From: Cryptomeria japonica | Lineage: Eukaryota > Streptophyta > Pinopsida > Cupressales > Cupressaceae | Assembly: GCF_030272615.1 (NCBI RefSeq) | Contig: NC_081410.1 | Coordinates: 225,857,415 to 225,921,414, forward strand | Direction of reading: 5' to 3' | DNA: 64,000 nt | Part shown: positions 22,932 through 32,585 of the stretch, one piece after another | How positions within the stretch are numbered: the stretch's first letter is position 1 | Layout: each line of letters starts with the position of its first letter | The notes under the pieces: model-generated | Told to the model about the DNA's origin: nothing | Seen by the model: only the letters and a program-made list of their open reading frames with translations | Database searches by the model: none | Program-made: the position numbers and the translations under genes

Positions 22932-25900
22932 CTATTCTTGGACTGATGAAAGATGTGGAAGGAATAATGTCTGAAGTGTCATTATGTCCATCTTGATCTT
23001 GTGTTCTTCATTTCTTAAGTCCAATTGTTGAGCCATGAGCTGTTGAAGCTTTGTATAAAAATTATGAACTGAATTTGGCTCGGTGGTCAACTTATTTGAG
23101 AGATCAATGATCTCTTTCTCAATTGCCTCTATTTTATTCTTAATATCTTTAATGAATAAAGAAAATGTGCAGAGTTTCTGAAATAAATAATGAATGTGCT
23201 TGAGTTGAGGAGTCAACTCAGCAATAAATTTGATAAGTTTAACTTTACCAATAGCTATAGCTTTTTGTACCTCTTCTATCATCTTGGTAGTGAGCTCTTT
23301 GTCTTTCAGCTTGCTCAAATACTCTGATGCATCTACTCCAGATGTCTCTATCTTTGTTAGGAGTTCATCCAGTTGAATGTGGATGGTTGCATCAATTGAT
23401 AGTGTAGCTTCAGGTAGCATATCTATTAAAAGTTCTTTTACCTTCTGAAGTACTTTATTTTTCTTTTGAATGGCCATTTGCCTCTCTTGTTTGCCCTTTG
23501 CTTTGCACAGTTCACCGAAGTCAATGAGTGCTTGCCCCTTTAATTTTGCTATGTCTACATTGGGCAACACTATGGGTTTTGACAAATCAACTTTAAAACT
23601 ATGCTTCTTCACTTTCTTTTCTTTACCTTTCACCGATGGAACTAAGACAATTGCTTGTGAGGCTTGATTACCCTCGGTAGGTTGCTCGGTAGAGGCAACA
23701 CTTTGATTGGTTCCTTTAGCCTCTATAGAGTCCTTCGGTGTCTCGGTTACAATATTCTCAGTGCCAGAAGGTGCTTGAGATGTCTGTTCTTGAGTAGTAC
23801 CTTCTTGCAGACTTGTGACCTTCAGTGCCTTGATCTGTATCCTGATGAGTTTCGGTTGAGACAGGTTGCTTGATCGGTGGATAAGGCTAAACTTGTTCCA
23901 AAACTGATTCACTAGATACAAGTTTTGCATATGCAGTGCCTTCTATCATTTCCTGTTTCGGTGCCTCTGAATCCATGACATCTTCATCTATTTGAATGGT
24001 GTTAGTAGGGTGTTGTTTGGTAGCATTAGGACCTTGCTCGATGACATCAGGATCGTGCTTGGTGACATCAATGATTTCAACTGTAGCTTGCTCACCGGCA
24101 TCCTTGATTTTAAATATTTCCTACCACTTTGCTTTTGTCTCATTTTCTACTTCAATATATAGCCCATTCATTAGTTTTAAGGCTCTTTGTTTGACAAGAA
24201 ACTTTAAATTGTAGGTTGTCAGATGTTCCTTTATTTCAGCTACTGACATATCAGGAAAGAGATGGACTAGACTTCTTTCTATGATTTGTTTCTCTGAGTC
24301 CATTGCATACTTCCACCTATTATCAATATGTAGATACAATTCATTTGGAAGTGAGTTAGCTAGTTCCAATGGAGCTAACCGGAACTTTAGAAGTGTGCAG
24401 ATGACAGCTTCTTCAATTTGTCTCTTTTCATCATTGTTCCTAGTTTCATACTTGACATATCTAAATCCTCCAAATCTACCATATTCTTTCAGATTAGCAT
24501 AGAAGTTTTCAACACTATGTATATTTACCTTCTTGCTCTTGACAATCTGGAATTTGCTTGCATCTTCTGAATCGGCATCACTAGACTCTTTCACCAAAAT
24601 GAGTCTCCGAGTAGATTTCTTGTATGTCTTTGTTACCTTGGGAACAGTAACACTCTTTGTCTTCTTACTCTGTGAAGCTGCAGATGCTCTAGTGTTAGGT
24701 CATTTTACTGGAGGTGGAGTCGGTGAGACTTTTGATGTGTCTTGTTTCTTTCTCTTTAACACTTTACCCTTAGGCAATTCAGTGCTCAGTGTTATAGCTG
24801 CCTCTTGGACTTCGGATTCCTCTTTGGTAATGGAAATCGTGCCTTTGACAAGTGTAGAGGAAGATTCTTCTCCAAATTTCTCTGACAATGCCTTAATCAT
24901 TTTTGTTGCCTTTCTTGTAGCTTTGGGTACTACAATATTCATCTTTACCTTTTCCTTTACTTCCTCATAGGTACCATACCTCAACTTGGTAGCATGTCTG
25001 GGCAATGTAAGAAATGCATCAATTTGTTGTTTTGTGATGTCAAAATCAATCTCGTAACCCATTGGTGACAAACATTGAGTCCTCGGTTCCACAACATTCA
25101 CATAACAGTAATCAGTTTCAACTTCAAAACATATATCATTTTTGTATTTCTCTACTAGTTGGGGTGGAATCCTATATCTGTTATGCATTTTCTCTTGAAA
25201 TTTACTGAAGTAATCATCCATGATATCATTGAAATTATCACCTAACTTCTGAATGAATTCATTAATCTGATGGGTGATAGGTGGGTGTAGCTCTCAAACA
25301 ACTTTACCGACTGATGGAAAGAATTTTTCAAAGTAGAAAAACATGCATACCAGTAGTGATCCAAACTTTAGAGTATTAGTCGAGTTGTTCTTCTTCGGCT
25401 TCCTGATGGTGTTCAAATTTTCAAATAGGTTCTTCAGCAATACCTCACATAGGTCAATTTTCATTCCCTTTTTCACAATTTTGTATGCCAAGTCTACTAT
25501 TGCATAGGGAACACTGTCTTCCCTTGTCGATTGGAAGAAATAGTAGCCCATTCCTCTAATGGAAAATTTTAGTTCTTCATCAGTGACATTATTCAGTTTC
25601 AATCCTCTGCAATTAGATTCCACTCTGGTTAAACTGATCAATTCCTTCTGTGATATCATCTTCTCGGCTCGGGCATGATCATAGATAGGGTAACCGGTAA
25701 TCAGATGAATGATTTCCTTGGTAATCTTAAATGGTTGCTCTTCTAGCCACATGAAATCATCGTGAACTCTGCTCAGAACAAACTTGACCCACTGGGGTTT
25801 GAACACACAAGGATAGGTTAGGGCTTCAGTTAATCCCTTGACTTTGATGTGCTCATACTTGTTGTTCAATATACCATCAGTACATAGCTCATCATAGGTG

Positions 25901-26103
25901 TCTCTAATTTCCACATGACTGAGTTCTTCAACATGACATTTGGTGAAGAATCTCACATCTTCGATTAACAACACTCTGTCCAGGATGAGTGAAAAGGTGG
26001 TTTTATCATCTAGTTCAAAAGTGACTTTGGGAGTCAAAGAGTATTTCAATGAGGGCTTCTCTACATTCTTGACAACTATGGGATCTTGGATCTTGGGCAC
26101 CAT
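22932..26103 (-). pseudogene. Element B ORF2, unknown protein of about 1050 codons
   Basis: Frames 26103-25294, 25221-24700 and 24597-24121 are in phase, separated only by single stops at about 25294, 24700 and 24121. A frameshift precedes 23930-22932. The start is the first ATG after a frame break (M-V-P-K-I-Q-D). N-terminal third: F-K-P-Q-W-V-K-F-V-L-S-R-V-H-D-D, then F-K-I-T-K-E-I-I-H-L-I-T-G-Y-P and a hydrophobic L-K-F-G-S-L-L-V-C-M-F-F-Y segment. The middle is basic with Ser/Lys/Pro-rich linkers. The last third is Lys/Glu-rich and helical. No catalytic motif of RT, integrase or protease. Three similar layouts in the window suggest a transposon-carried family, which I cannot name. Confidence 0.65.
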
Positions 26104-26656
26104 TGAATATTTCAGATAAAAACTAGCAAAGAGTCCTTAGGGTTTCAGGATTTCAAACAACAGACACTTTATACTTAGCAGATAATGGCAACTAGATACG
26201 CTTGGTAAACCAGCTTAACAATGTGTTGAGATTTGATGTAAATACCTTGAATTTTCTTTTTAGGAGGTTTGATCACCTTTGAATCGCTTGCTTTGCTTTC
26301 TCGAAAACTAGGTAAGTGTAAATGACCATGAAAATGCTTTTAAGTACACAAAATACCTTATCGGGCTCTATGCGGGTTAGGTCAAAAACATTAAATGCAC
26401 TTAGTTCCTCTTTAACCGATTTACTCTCCTTTTTTTGTTTTAACCGAGTAACCAAACTTCCTTCATTTACCGACTTGACAGGCTTCCTGTATTCACTGAC
26501 TTGACAGGTTTCTTGTAAAGTGCAAAAAGACTTTGATAGAATTTCAAACTTACTATTACATCTTAACTATGTAGATTTTGAATTAAGTACATAATAGAAT
26601 AGGAACTGTTAAGATTTTAACCTTCAAAGAATGCATTCCCTTCACACCTTTACCGA
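26104..26656 (-). other. Spacer between gag and ORF2 in element B
   Basis: AT-rich, with a small in-phase remnant at 26273-26455 (basic, K-Q-K-K-E-S-K). It may be an ORF2 leader. No recognised feature. Confidence 0.35.
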
Positions 26657-27290
26657 TTAATTTGGAATAGGTGCACCTAACTCGGTAGGTAAGGTGCTTT
26701 CTTCATTTGACACAATTTCCTTCTTTTTCCAAATCATCTTTAATTTTTCTTTTATTTCTTCAGTGTCTTTTCTAGGTTGATCTCTGCAATCTCCAGCTAA
26801 GTGTCCAGCTTTGTGACAATGAAAACATGCCATACCAGGATTTCTCGATGATCTTCGGTTGTACATCCCAAACCTTATAAAATAGTTGCCACTTATATGT
26901 CCATATCTTCCACAACATTCACACCATATCCTTGTATTGTAATCCCATGGTACTGCAGAATATTGTTGGTAAGGATCTGTGTGAGTTTAGTAACCTCTAG
27001 CATTTGCTCGGTGTGCATACCACATATAGTTCTTTTGCTTAAACCAGCAGTTCTCGGTACTATGTCCATATCTATTGTAGTTTTTACAAAACCCTTTGAA
27101 TTTTGCCTTCTGATAATTGTTAACAGACTTTGTCCTACATTGATTAGATGTGTGACCATATTTATTGCAATTGTAACAATAACCATTGGACTTAGTGGCA
27201 TTCGGTTGCTTACCTTTTCTGATTTGGCATATGTTAGCAGTGTGACCTTGATTTCCACAGTAGTTGCAAATAGGCTTTGTTGGGTCATCT
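26657..27290 (-). pseudogene. Element B gag C-terminal part with five CCHC zinc knuckles
   Basis: In one minus-strand frame five knuckles follow each other: C-N-Y-C-G-N-Q-G-H-T-A-N-I-C, C-Y-N-C-N-K-Y-G-H-T-S-N-Q-C, C-K-N-Y-N-R-Y-G-H-S-T-E-N-C (second Cys now Tyr), C-E-C-C-G-R-Y-G-H-I-S-G-N-Y (last Cys now Tyr) and C-F-H-C-H-K-A-G-H-L-A-G-D-C. CX2CX4HX4C knuckles bind nucleic acid in nucleocapsid. A stop lies after the third (N-A-R-G-Y-stop). The final knuckle is followed by a Lys/Glu-rich tail ending near 26660. Confidence 0.85.
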
Positions 27291-27299
27291 TGTGTTCAG

Positions 27300-27890
27300 C
27301 TACTCATCCAAAATTTTTGATGCTTCATAGCTCTTCTTCAGTGTTTCTTTGGATTTCTTCTCTGTTTCAAGTTCATCGGTCAACCTTGATACTTCAAGTT
27401 TCAATGCTTGATTCTCATCATTCTTCATAATTGCTTCATGATGTGCATAACCTAGTTGATCTAATAGGTTTTGTTGAATTCTAGTCAACCTTATGATTTC
27501 ATCATTCTTATCAGATACTAAGACTTCAAGTTGTTGTTTCTCTCTTTCTAGATCTCTTACTTTATCCTCAGTTGTTCTCAATGCATCTAGATTTTCAGTC
27601 ATCTATGTGCTGAAATGTTCATGTTCTCTTTTTATTGCTTTCAGTTGATCAGCCAGTGCTTTGTTCTTTTCTTTCAATACTCCAATCATTTCTTCAGTTT
27701 CTTTAGATATACTGTTCTTAGATGATGTCTCAATTTGTTCCACTAACTCTTGAGAGTCCTGCAAATCATCGGGTATTCTTCTTCTCACTTTCAGAGACTT
27801 TTGCATTTGCCTTTGCATGTCTGCAATCACTTGATTAGCATGATCCAGCTCTTCTTGCAGATACACAATCCTCCAAGATTATTTATAGCC
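27300..27890 (-). pseudogene. Element B gag coiled-coil domain
   Basis: Two contiguous, in-phase open stretches (27866-27603 and 27602-27300) separated by one TAG encode about 190 residues. They are rich in Leu/Glu/Lys/Gln heptads (for example L-R-T-T-E-D-K-V-R-D-L-E-R-E-K), a long coiled coil. A frameshift separates them from the zinc knuckles. The usual copia gag N-terminal UBN2 part is not seen between the primer site and this coil, so the gag is either truncated or of a different kind. Self-association of capsid is an inferred role. Confidence 0.7.
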
Positions 27891-27944
27891 TTCCATTGAT
27901 AAGATATTTCTCTTTAGGTAGTTAAACCCTTTTCTAAGATTCAA

Positions 27945-27956
27945 GCTCTGATACCA
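27945..27956 (-). other. Primer-binding site of element B
   Basis: TGGTATCAGAGC on the minus strand, two bases inside the 5' LTR; initiator Met tRNA type, as in copia elements. Confidence 0.9.
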
Positions 27957-27958
27957 AT

Positions 27959-29097
27959 TGTTAGGCCCAATATGGAACGCTAATGTATTGAGAGGGGAGG
28001 GGTGAATTAGTACTTCAAAACATTTCTTCAACAATATCTTTACTGTTATGCATAAACTGAATAGTGTAGTAACATAATATAAAACTAAAACAAATAGATA
28101 ACAATCATACATGATTCACTCCATAACACATATATTTTGATTACGCAGAAACTCTTGGTTAGAGAGAAAAACTGCAGTGGGGATGGCACCCACAACTTCA
28201 CTACTGCAATAATAAAGAGTGCTCGGTTAGAGCTACATGTTTAGCTATTTCTGATAGCTTACCATGTTAGGAGTAACAAGATCTATTAGATCTACCTTGC
28301 TAAAGGATTTTACAACACTTCATATAAATGTTGCACCTGGTTAGAGGCTTTACAATTTATAGACTTGATTAGAGTCTTTTACCCTGTTAAAGGTTTCTCT
28401 TACAACTTCAAAATATTACAATAAAATTATTACAAATATCTGCAACTTTACATCTAGAATGTTATAGCAGATTCTATGTTCTCAGAATAGATTACCTGGC
28501 TTATAGCATACCTCGGTAACCCATATAGTAACTCGGTAAACCCTTCTGTTTACTCTATTCTTCGACTGTAATCTGAAAACCTTCTTGGTGACCTCTGTGT
28601 CTCTGTAATAGTCTTCTTACACTCATGCACACACCTTTAACTTTTAACTCATGTTGTATAAATAGATCTCTTATGACGGTGATCCAATTCATTGCTTCGA
28701 TCTTACAAACATGATTTATTGAATGAATAACCATGCAAAATATTTCATTGGTTAGATAGCCTCAAAATCATACACAATCTTTAAGTGCAATTTCCAATGT
28801 GATAAGGGTTAGATGTGCCTCGATCTTGTAACACGTTTTCATATGCATGTCCAGGTTCAATGAATCTGGTAACACGTTTCAGTCAGTGTAAATCAACTCG
28901 GTGTGTCATCTTTGCTTCTTGGTAGACATGTAAAGATACTCGATAGACAACTCGATGTATACTGCATTCTGTGACTCCTTTCTTCTATAACTGACTAGAC
29001 TATACATACCGACTGAATATTTTGGTAATAGATAACCGACTAGAGTATATAGTATAACTTTGACATAAAACTAATGGTAATCTAATAAGTAGTAACA
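27959..29097 (-). repeat. 5' LTR of element B
   Basis: Near-identical partner of 21199-22332, differing by scattered substitutions and a few short indels. The stem-loop at 27985-28013 carries changes but still pairs through G-U wobbles. Confidence 0.9.
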
Positions 29098-29102
29098 AGT
29101 TA

Positions 29103-29370
29103 TTGGGTTGAATTGCAATCTGATCAAGACCAATCAATTAGCTTCTACATTCTGCTTTCTGGGGATGACTCGGATATCAAATGCCTTGAAGATTTCAATC
29201 AAATCCTATAGTTGATGTCAATAGGATCTCATTTGTACATTTTTTGGATCTAGGATATTCTTTACTTTCTAAAGTACTAGTTGGAATCTCTAAATACCCT
29301 TAATTGGTTGATTCCCATCCATTCATCCAGGCTAAGACTTCTGACTAATCCTTCGTACTGGGCTTCATTA
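29103..29370 (-). pseudogene. Gypsy D first RNase H, C-terminal part
   Basis: Minus strand: T-N-N-E-A-Q-Y-E-G-L-V (the conserved N-E-A-x-Y segment), then F-R-D-S, and I-P-R-K-Q-N-V-E-A-N. It continues the F-D-G-A part at 55999-56280: removal of C and one ATTGG copy joins P-C-T-N to N-E-A. Stops are present. The last catalytic region, usually N-x-x-A-D, reads N-V-E-A-N, with the Asp changed to Asn. Confidence 0.8.
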
Positions 29371-29374
29371 TTGG

Positions 29375-29594
29375 TATCAGAGATATTGCAGAGCAATCGA
29401 ATACCTCATTTTCATTATGGAAAGATATTTATACATGAGGATGACTATAATGGTGTGCTTTATCTGGCACTCACAAATTCAACAAATTATAAACAAACTA
29501 AACAAATATACTAAGTTTACATACCAATAATAACAACCATAAAACAAACACTAAACAACCTATCTACGTGGAAGCCATGATGGAATATCCAACA
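29375..29594 (-). repeat. 3' LTR of copia C
   Basis: 220 bases, minus strand TGTTGGATATTCC...; matches 55776-55993. A purine tract (minus AAGGGGGGAA, 29595-29604) lies next to it. The LTR ends in TA rather than CA in both copies. Confidence 0.9.
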
Positions 29595-29599
29595 TTCCC

Positions 29600-30071
29600 C
29601 CCTTATTACATCATTTCTTTAAAGTGATAATAAGAGAATCCTGAAAACTTTCAAATTTCATGTGTGCAAGAGGCTTGGTGAAGATATCAGCATATTATTC
29701 TTGAGTTGAGCAAAATTGAAGTTGGATGTTGTTCTATTAAACATGTTCTCATATGAAGTGATAGTCAACTTCAATATGCTTGGTTCATTCATGAAACAAT
29801 GCATTATGAGCAAGCTTGAGAACACTCTAATTATCGCAATAGAGGATAGTAGGCTGATTTTGAGGTACCCTCAATCCTTCTAATATGCGACATAGCAAAA
29901 CTATCACAAATTGTTGCACTCGTTGCACGATACTCTGCTTCTTTTTAAGAATGGCCAACTATGGCTTGCTTCTTACTTCCCCAATAAATAGGACCAGAAC
30001 CCCAGAAGAAAAAAAATCTAGATGTGGATTTCCTATCATCAACTAAACCTACATAATGAGCATTTGTATAC
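29600..30071 (-). pseudogene. Copia C RNase H, C-terminal part
   Basis: Minus strand: G-Y-T-N-A-H-Y-V-G-L-V-D-D-R-K-S-T, then K-K-Q-A-I-V-G-H-S and E-A-E-Y-R-A, ending D-I-F-T-K-P-L-A-H-M-K-F. These are the typical last blocks of copia RNase H. The first, normally D-A-D-W, reads N-A-H-Y, so the catalytic Asp is lost. One stop precedes E-A-E-Y. Confidence 0.8.
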
Positions 30072-30076
30072 CCTAT

Positions 30077-31311
30077 TATACACAAGGAATTCAACACCTA
30101 AATGTACCAATGAAACATTAGAATGAGAGAATTTAAAAAGAATAAGAAATCAAATAAGTGCAGGAAAACTCCCTAAAATGCATCGCATTGTCCTCATCTC
30201 CAAGGACCTATTGAATCTCCAAAATGGTGCTCTCAGATTATGCACAAAGACTCAAGTCGATGACAACTTTGAGAATGATATTAACTAAATGAAGTACATC
30301 TAAGCAACCGTGAGAGATAATGCAAGAGCTATGCAAGCTAAGATGATGATGGTTAGTAATATAAACAATATGATATGGAAATTTAAGCTACAAATAAAAC
30401 CATGATTTATAATAAATATTATCAAAATACCACGAACATGCTACTAAATAAGATAAAATGGATGCATAAGCTAGAGACAATTTAGCAATAGTTGGATGCA
30501 AAAAAGATGGATGATTTACATGCTAGAAATGCCTCTATTTATAGACTCTCCAAGGCCAAGGATGATGTGGCAATAAATCAAGGGCTAAGATTCAATCTAG
30601 AGAAATAGATGGTGAGGATGTAAAGATCAATGGAAATTTAAGCTACAAATAAAACCATGATCTATACTAAATATGATTAAAATACCACTAATATGCTACT
30701 AAACAAGCTAAAATGGATGCATAAGCTAGAGACAATTTAGCATTAGTTGGATGCAAAAAACATGGATGATTTACATGCTGGAAATGCCTCTATTTATAGA
30801 CTCTCCAAGGCCAAGGATGATGTGGCAATAAATTAAGGGCTAAGATTCAATTTAGAGAAATAGATGGTGAAGATGTAAAGATCATTTATGATGATAGAGC
30901 CAGTAGATGGAGGTTGGAAGGGTTGATCATATTTATTGCTAAGTATGGGCTCAAGAGACAACCTTTAGTAAATGGGCATGGAGACAAGTACCCAAATGTA
31001 AGGTTCAAGTACACATGAGGTAAGGTCCAAGTACCAAGAGGTATGGTCCAAGTACCCAAGTGAATGTGAGTCAAATAATATTTTGACTGAATATTATTTG
31101 TAAAATAATTAATTTCACTTGTCACATGTTGAGGTGGAGATGAGTGGAAAGGTAAGTGGATGTGGATTTTTGAATGAAATATGATGGGTTTTTGACGGAT
31201 ATTTAGAAAAGTGAATTATATAATGAAATTAAAGAACTTAATTATATAATAGAGGAACATTTAAATGACTTTGCATCCAATTAATATTTGAGCCAGATTT
31301 ATGTGTATACA
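30077..31311 (-). repeat. 3' LTR of element E
   Basis: 1235 bases; minus strand TGTATACACATAAATC...CTTGTGTATA. It is longer than the other LTR because of a 255-base tandem duplication (30377-30631 and 30632-30886), which doubles the TATA box. Confidence 0.9.
30535..30799 (-). promoter_or_regulatory. Duplicated TATA boxes of the element E LTR
   Basis: Minus CTATAAATAG at 30535-30544 and again at 30790-30799. The partner LTR has it once, at 45182-45191. The box is surrounded by the well-conserved GAGAGT and GAGGCAT, supporting promoter use in the minus direction. Confidence 0.55.
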
Positions 31312-32394
31312 TTTTGCCCCTCTTTGAAGCAATGTGTTTGTGACACGTTGGTTCAAAGAAAATTATTCAAGTGATACTCCTAATGTGCAACTAATTCATT
31401 AATGATGCCCCAGATGTTTCAAAAAAATGATAATTTGATGTCCCTGTTCATTAGTAATGTATGCCCCCTCGGGAGGTAAAACGGGAAAAATCAGAAAATT
31501 TTAGAGTGCTTTTGATTTTTTTGCAATGATGAAAATGTTGTCGTTGTTTCATGAAAATTGTTAATTTCAAAAAAATTTGTTGATTTAGCTCCCGATAATT
31601 AAAATATGCCCCTATGCAATGTTAAAAAAAAGTTTGCCTGAAGGAAATTAGGGCTTTTTGAAAATAATTAATTGAATGCCACCAAAATTCCCTTGTTTAA
31701 AAAGACATAAAAGGTTAAAAGGCCCTTTTCACATGTCATTTTCACTTTTGCCTTTTGGAGTTTTGTGTTGAGCTGGACTTTGTCTCCTTGTTGTCATCAT
31801 GTCGATTCCCTACCACAAACATCGATTCGAGTGATTTTGACACTACCATTGGCTAGAAGCATATGGACCACTGGTATGCGGCCCTTCAACCCCTTTGTGA
31901 TTCAAAAATTTTAATTTTCATCCATTTTACAATTTTTCTGGTTGGTTTAAATTTTAGTGTACGTTTTACTGCATTTAATTATTTTTCCGTGCATATAAAC
32001 TTTATTTTCATGTATACAATGTGCTCTTTAGCACATTCAACTAGGGCAAAACTAGGGCAAAATTTAGGATAGGTGCGCATTTGAAACTTAGGTTAACACA
32101 TATGACCCTTCTTGTGCATACAACCCTTATATTTGTGCATTTAGTTCTAATAATGCATATGCCACGTAGTGTTGCGCATTCAATAAAAGTTTTTTTTTGT
32201 GCATACACCTATTTTTGCACATATGGTGTGCCTTTTAGCGCATATGATGAAATTTTTTACGCATTCAATTTCTTTACCGCATACGAAGCGCACTTTAGCG
32301 CATTTGCCAAAAGTATGACTTATTTAATTTTTTTGCACTCCTGATTTAGTTTAGTCAATAACTTTGATGGTCAGTTAGCTGGATAGGATGAATG
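31312..32394 (-). other. Element E 3' internal region, no gene
   Basis: The minus strand next to the LTR starts with the purine tract AAAGAGGGGCAAAA (31312-31325). Between about 31975 and 32335 the plus strand has an irregular repeat of about 25 bases built around GCGCAT, GCACAT and TTTAGCGCAT. The open frames 31863-32072 and 32081-32344 are products of that repeat and not genes. Confidence 0.55.
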
Positions 32395-32585
32395 AATGAT
32401 GAATAATTGATGCATTCATAAGAGCAGATAGATTGATAGATGAGCTCACAAAGAGCAATAGATGCGCTGAAAGGAGTAAGTTGATATGCTCAAAAGAGCA
32501 ATAGGATGCACTCAAAAGAGCAATTTGATGCGCTCAAAAGAGCAAGTAGGATACTTGGATGTGCTCAAAGGAGAAAATTGAAGCA
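32395..32585. repeat. Short tandem repeat of element E, left part
   Basis: About six to eight degenerate units near 22 bases, GATGCGCTCAAAAGAGCAA-type. The core GCTC-AAAA-GAGC is a small inverted repeat. The array was split by insertion of copia F and resumes at 40030. Confidence 0.85.

Larger units (their letters stand above)
21199..29097 (-). mobile_element. Non-autonomous copia-type element B with gag and a large extra ORF
   Basis: LTRs 21199-22332 and 27959-29097 (1134 and 1139 bases) are highly similar, with a perfect target duplication AGTTA (21194-21198 and 29098-29102). Primer site TGGTATCAGAGC (27945-27956) and a purine tract beside the left LTR give minus orientation. The inside encodes a coiled-coil plus zinc-knuckle gag and, further on, a roughly 1050-codon ORF of unknown function. 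There is no protease, integrase, RT or RNase H. It would depend on an autonomous copia for copying. Confidence 0.9.

Noticed and set aside
24533-24970. Plus-strand open frame with a hydrophobic product in element B
   Set aside because: Shadow of ORF2 on the minus strand, whose frame is supported by length and context.
26897-27430. Plus-strand 177-codon open frame, Cys/Ile-rich
   Set aside because: Antisense to the five zinc knuckles, which are clearly real on the minus strand.
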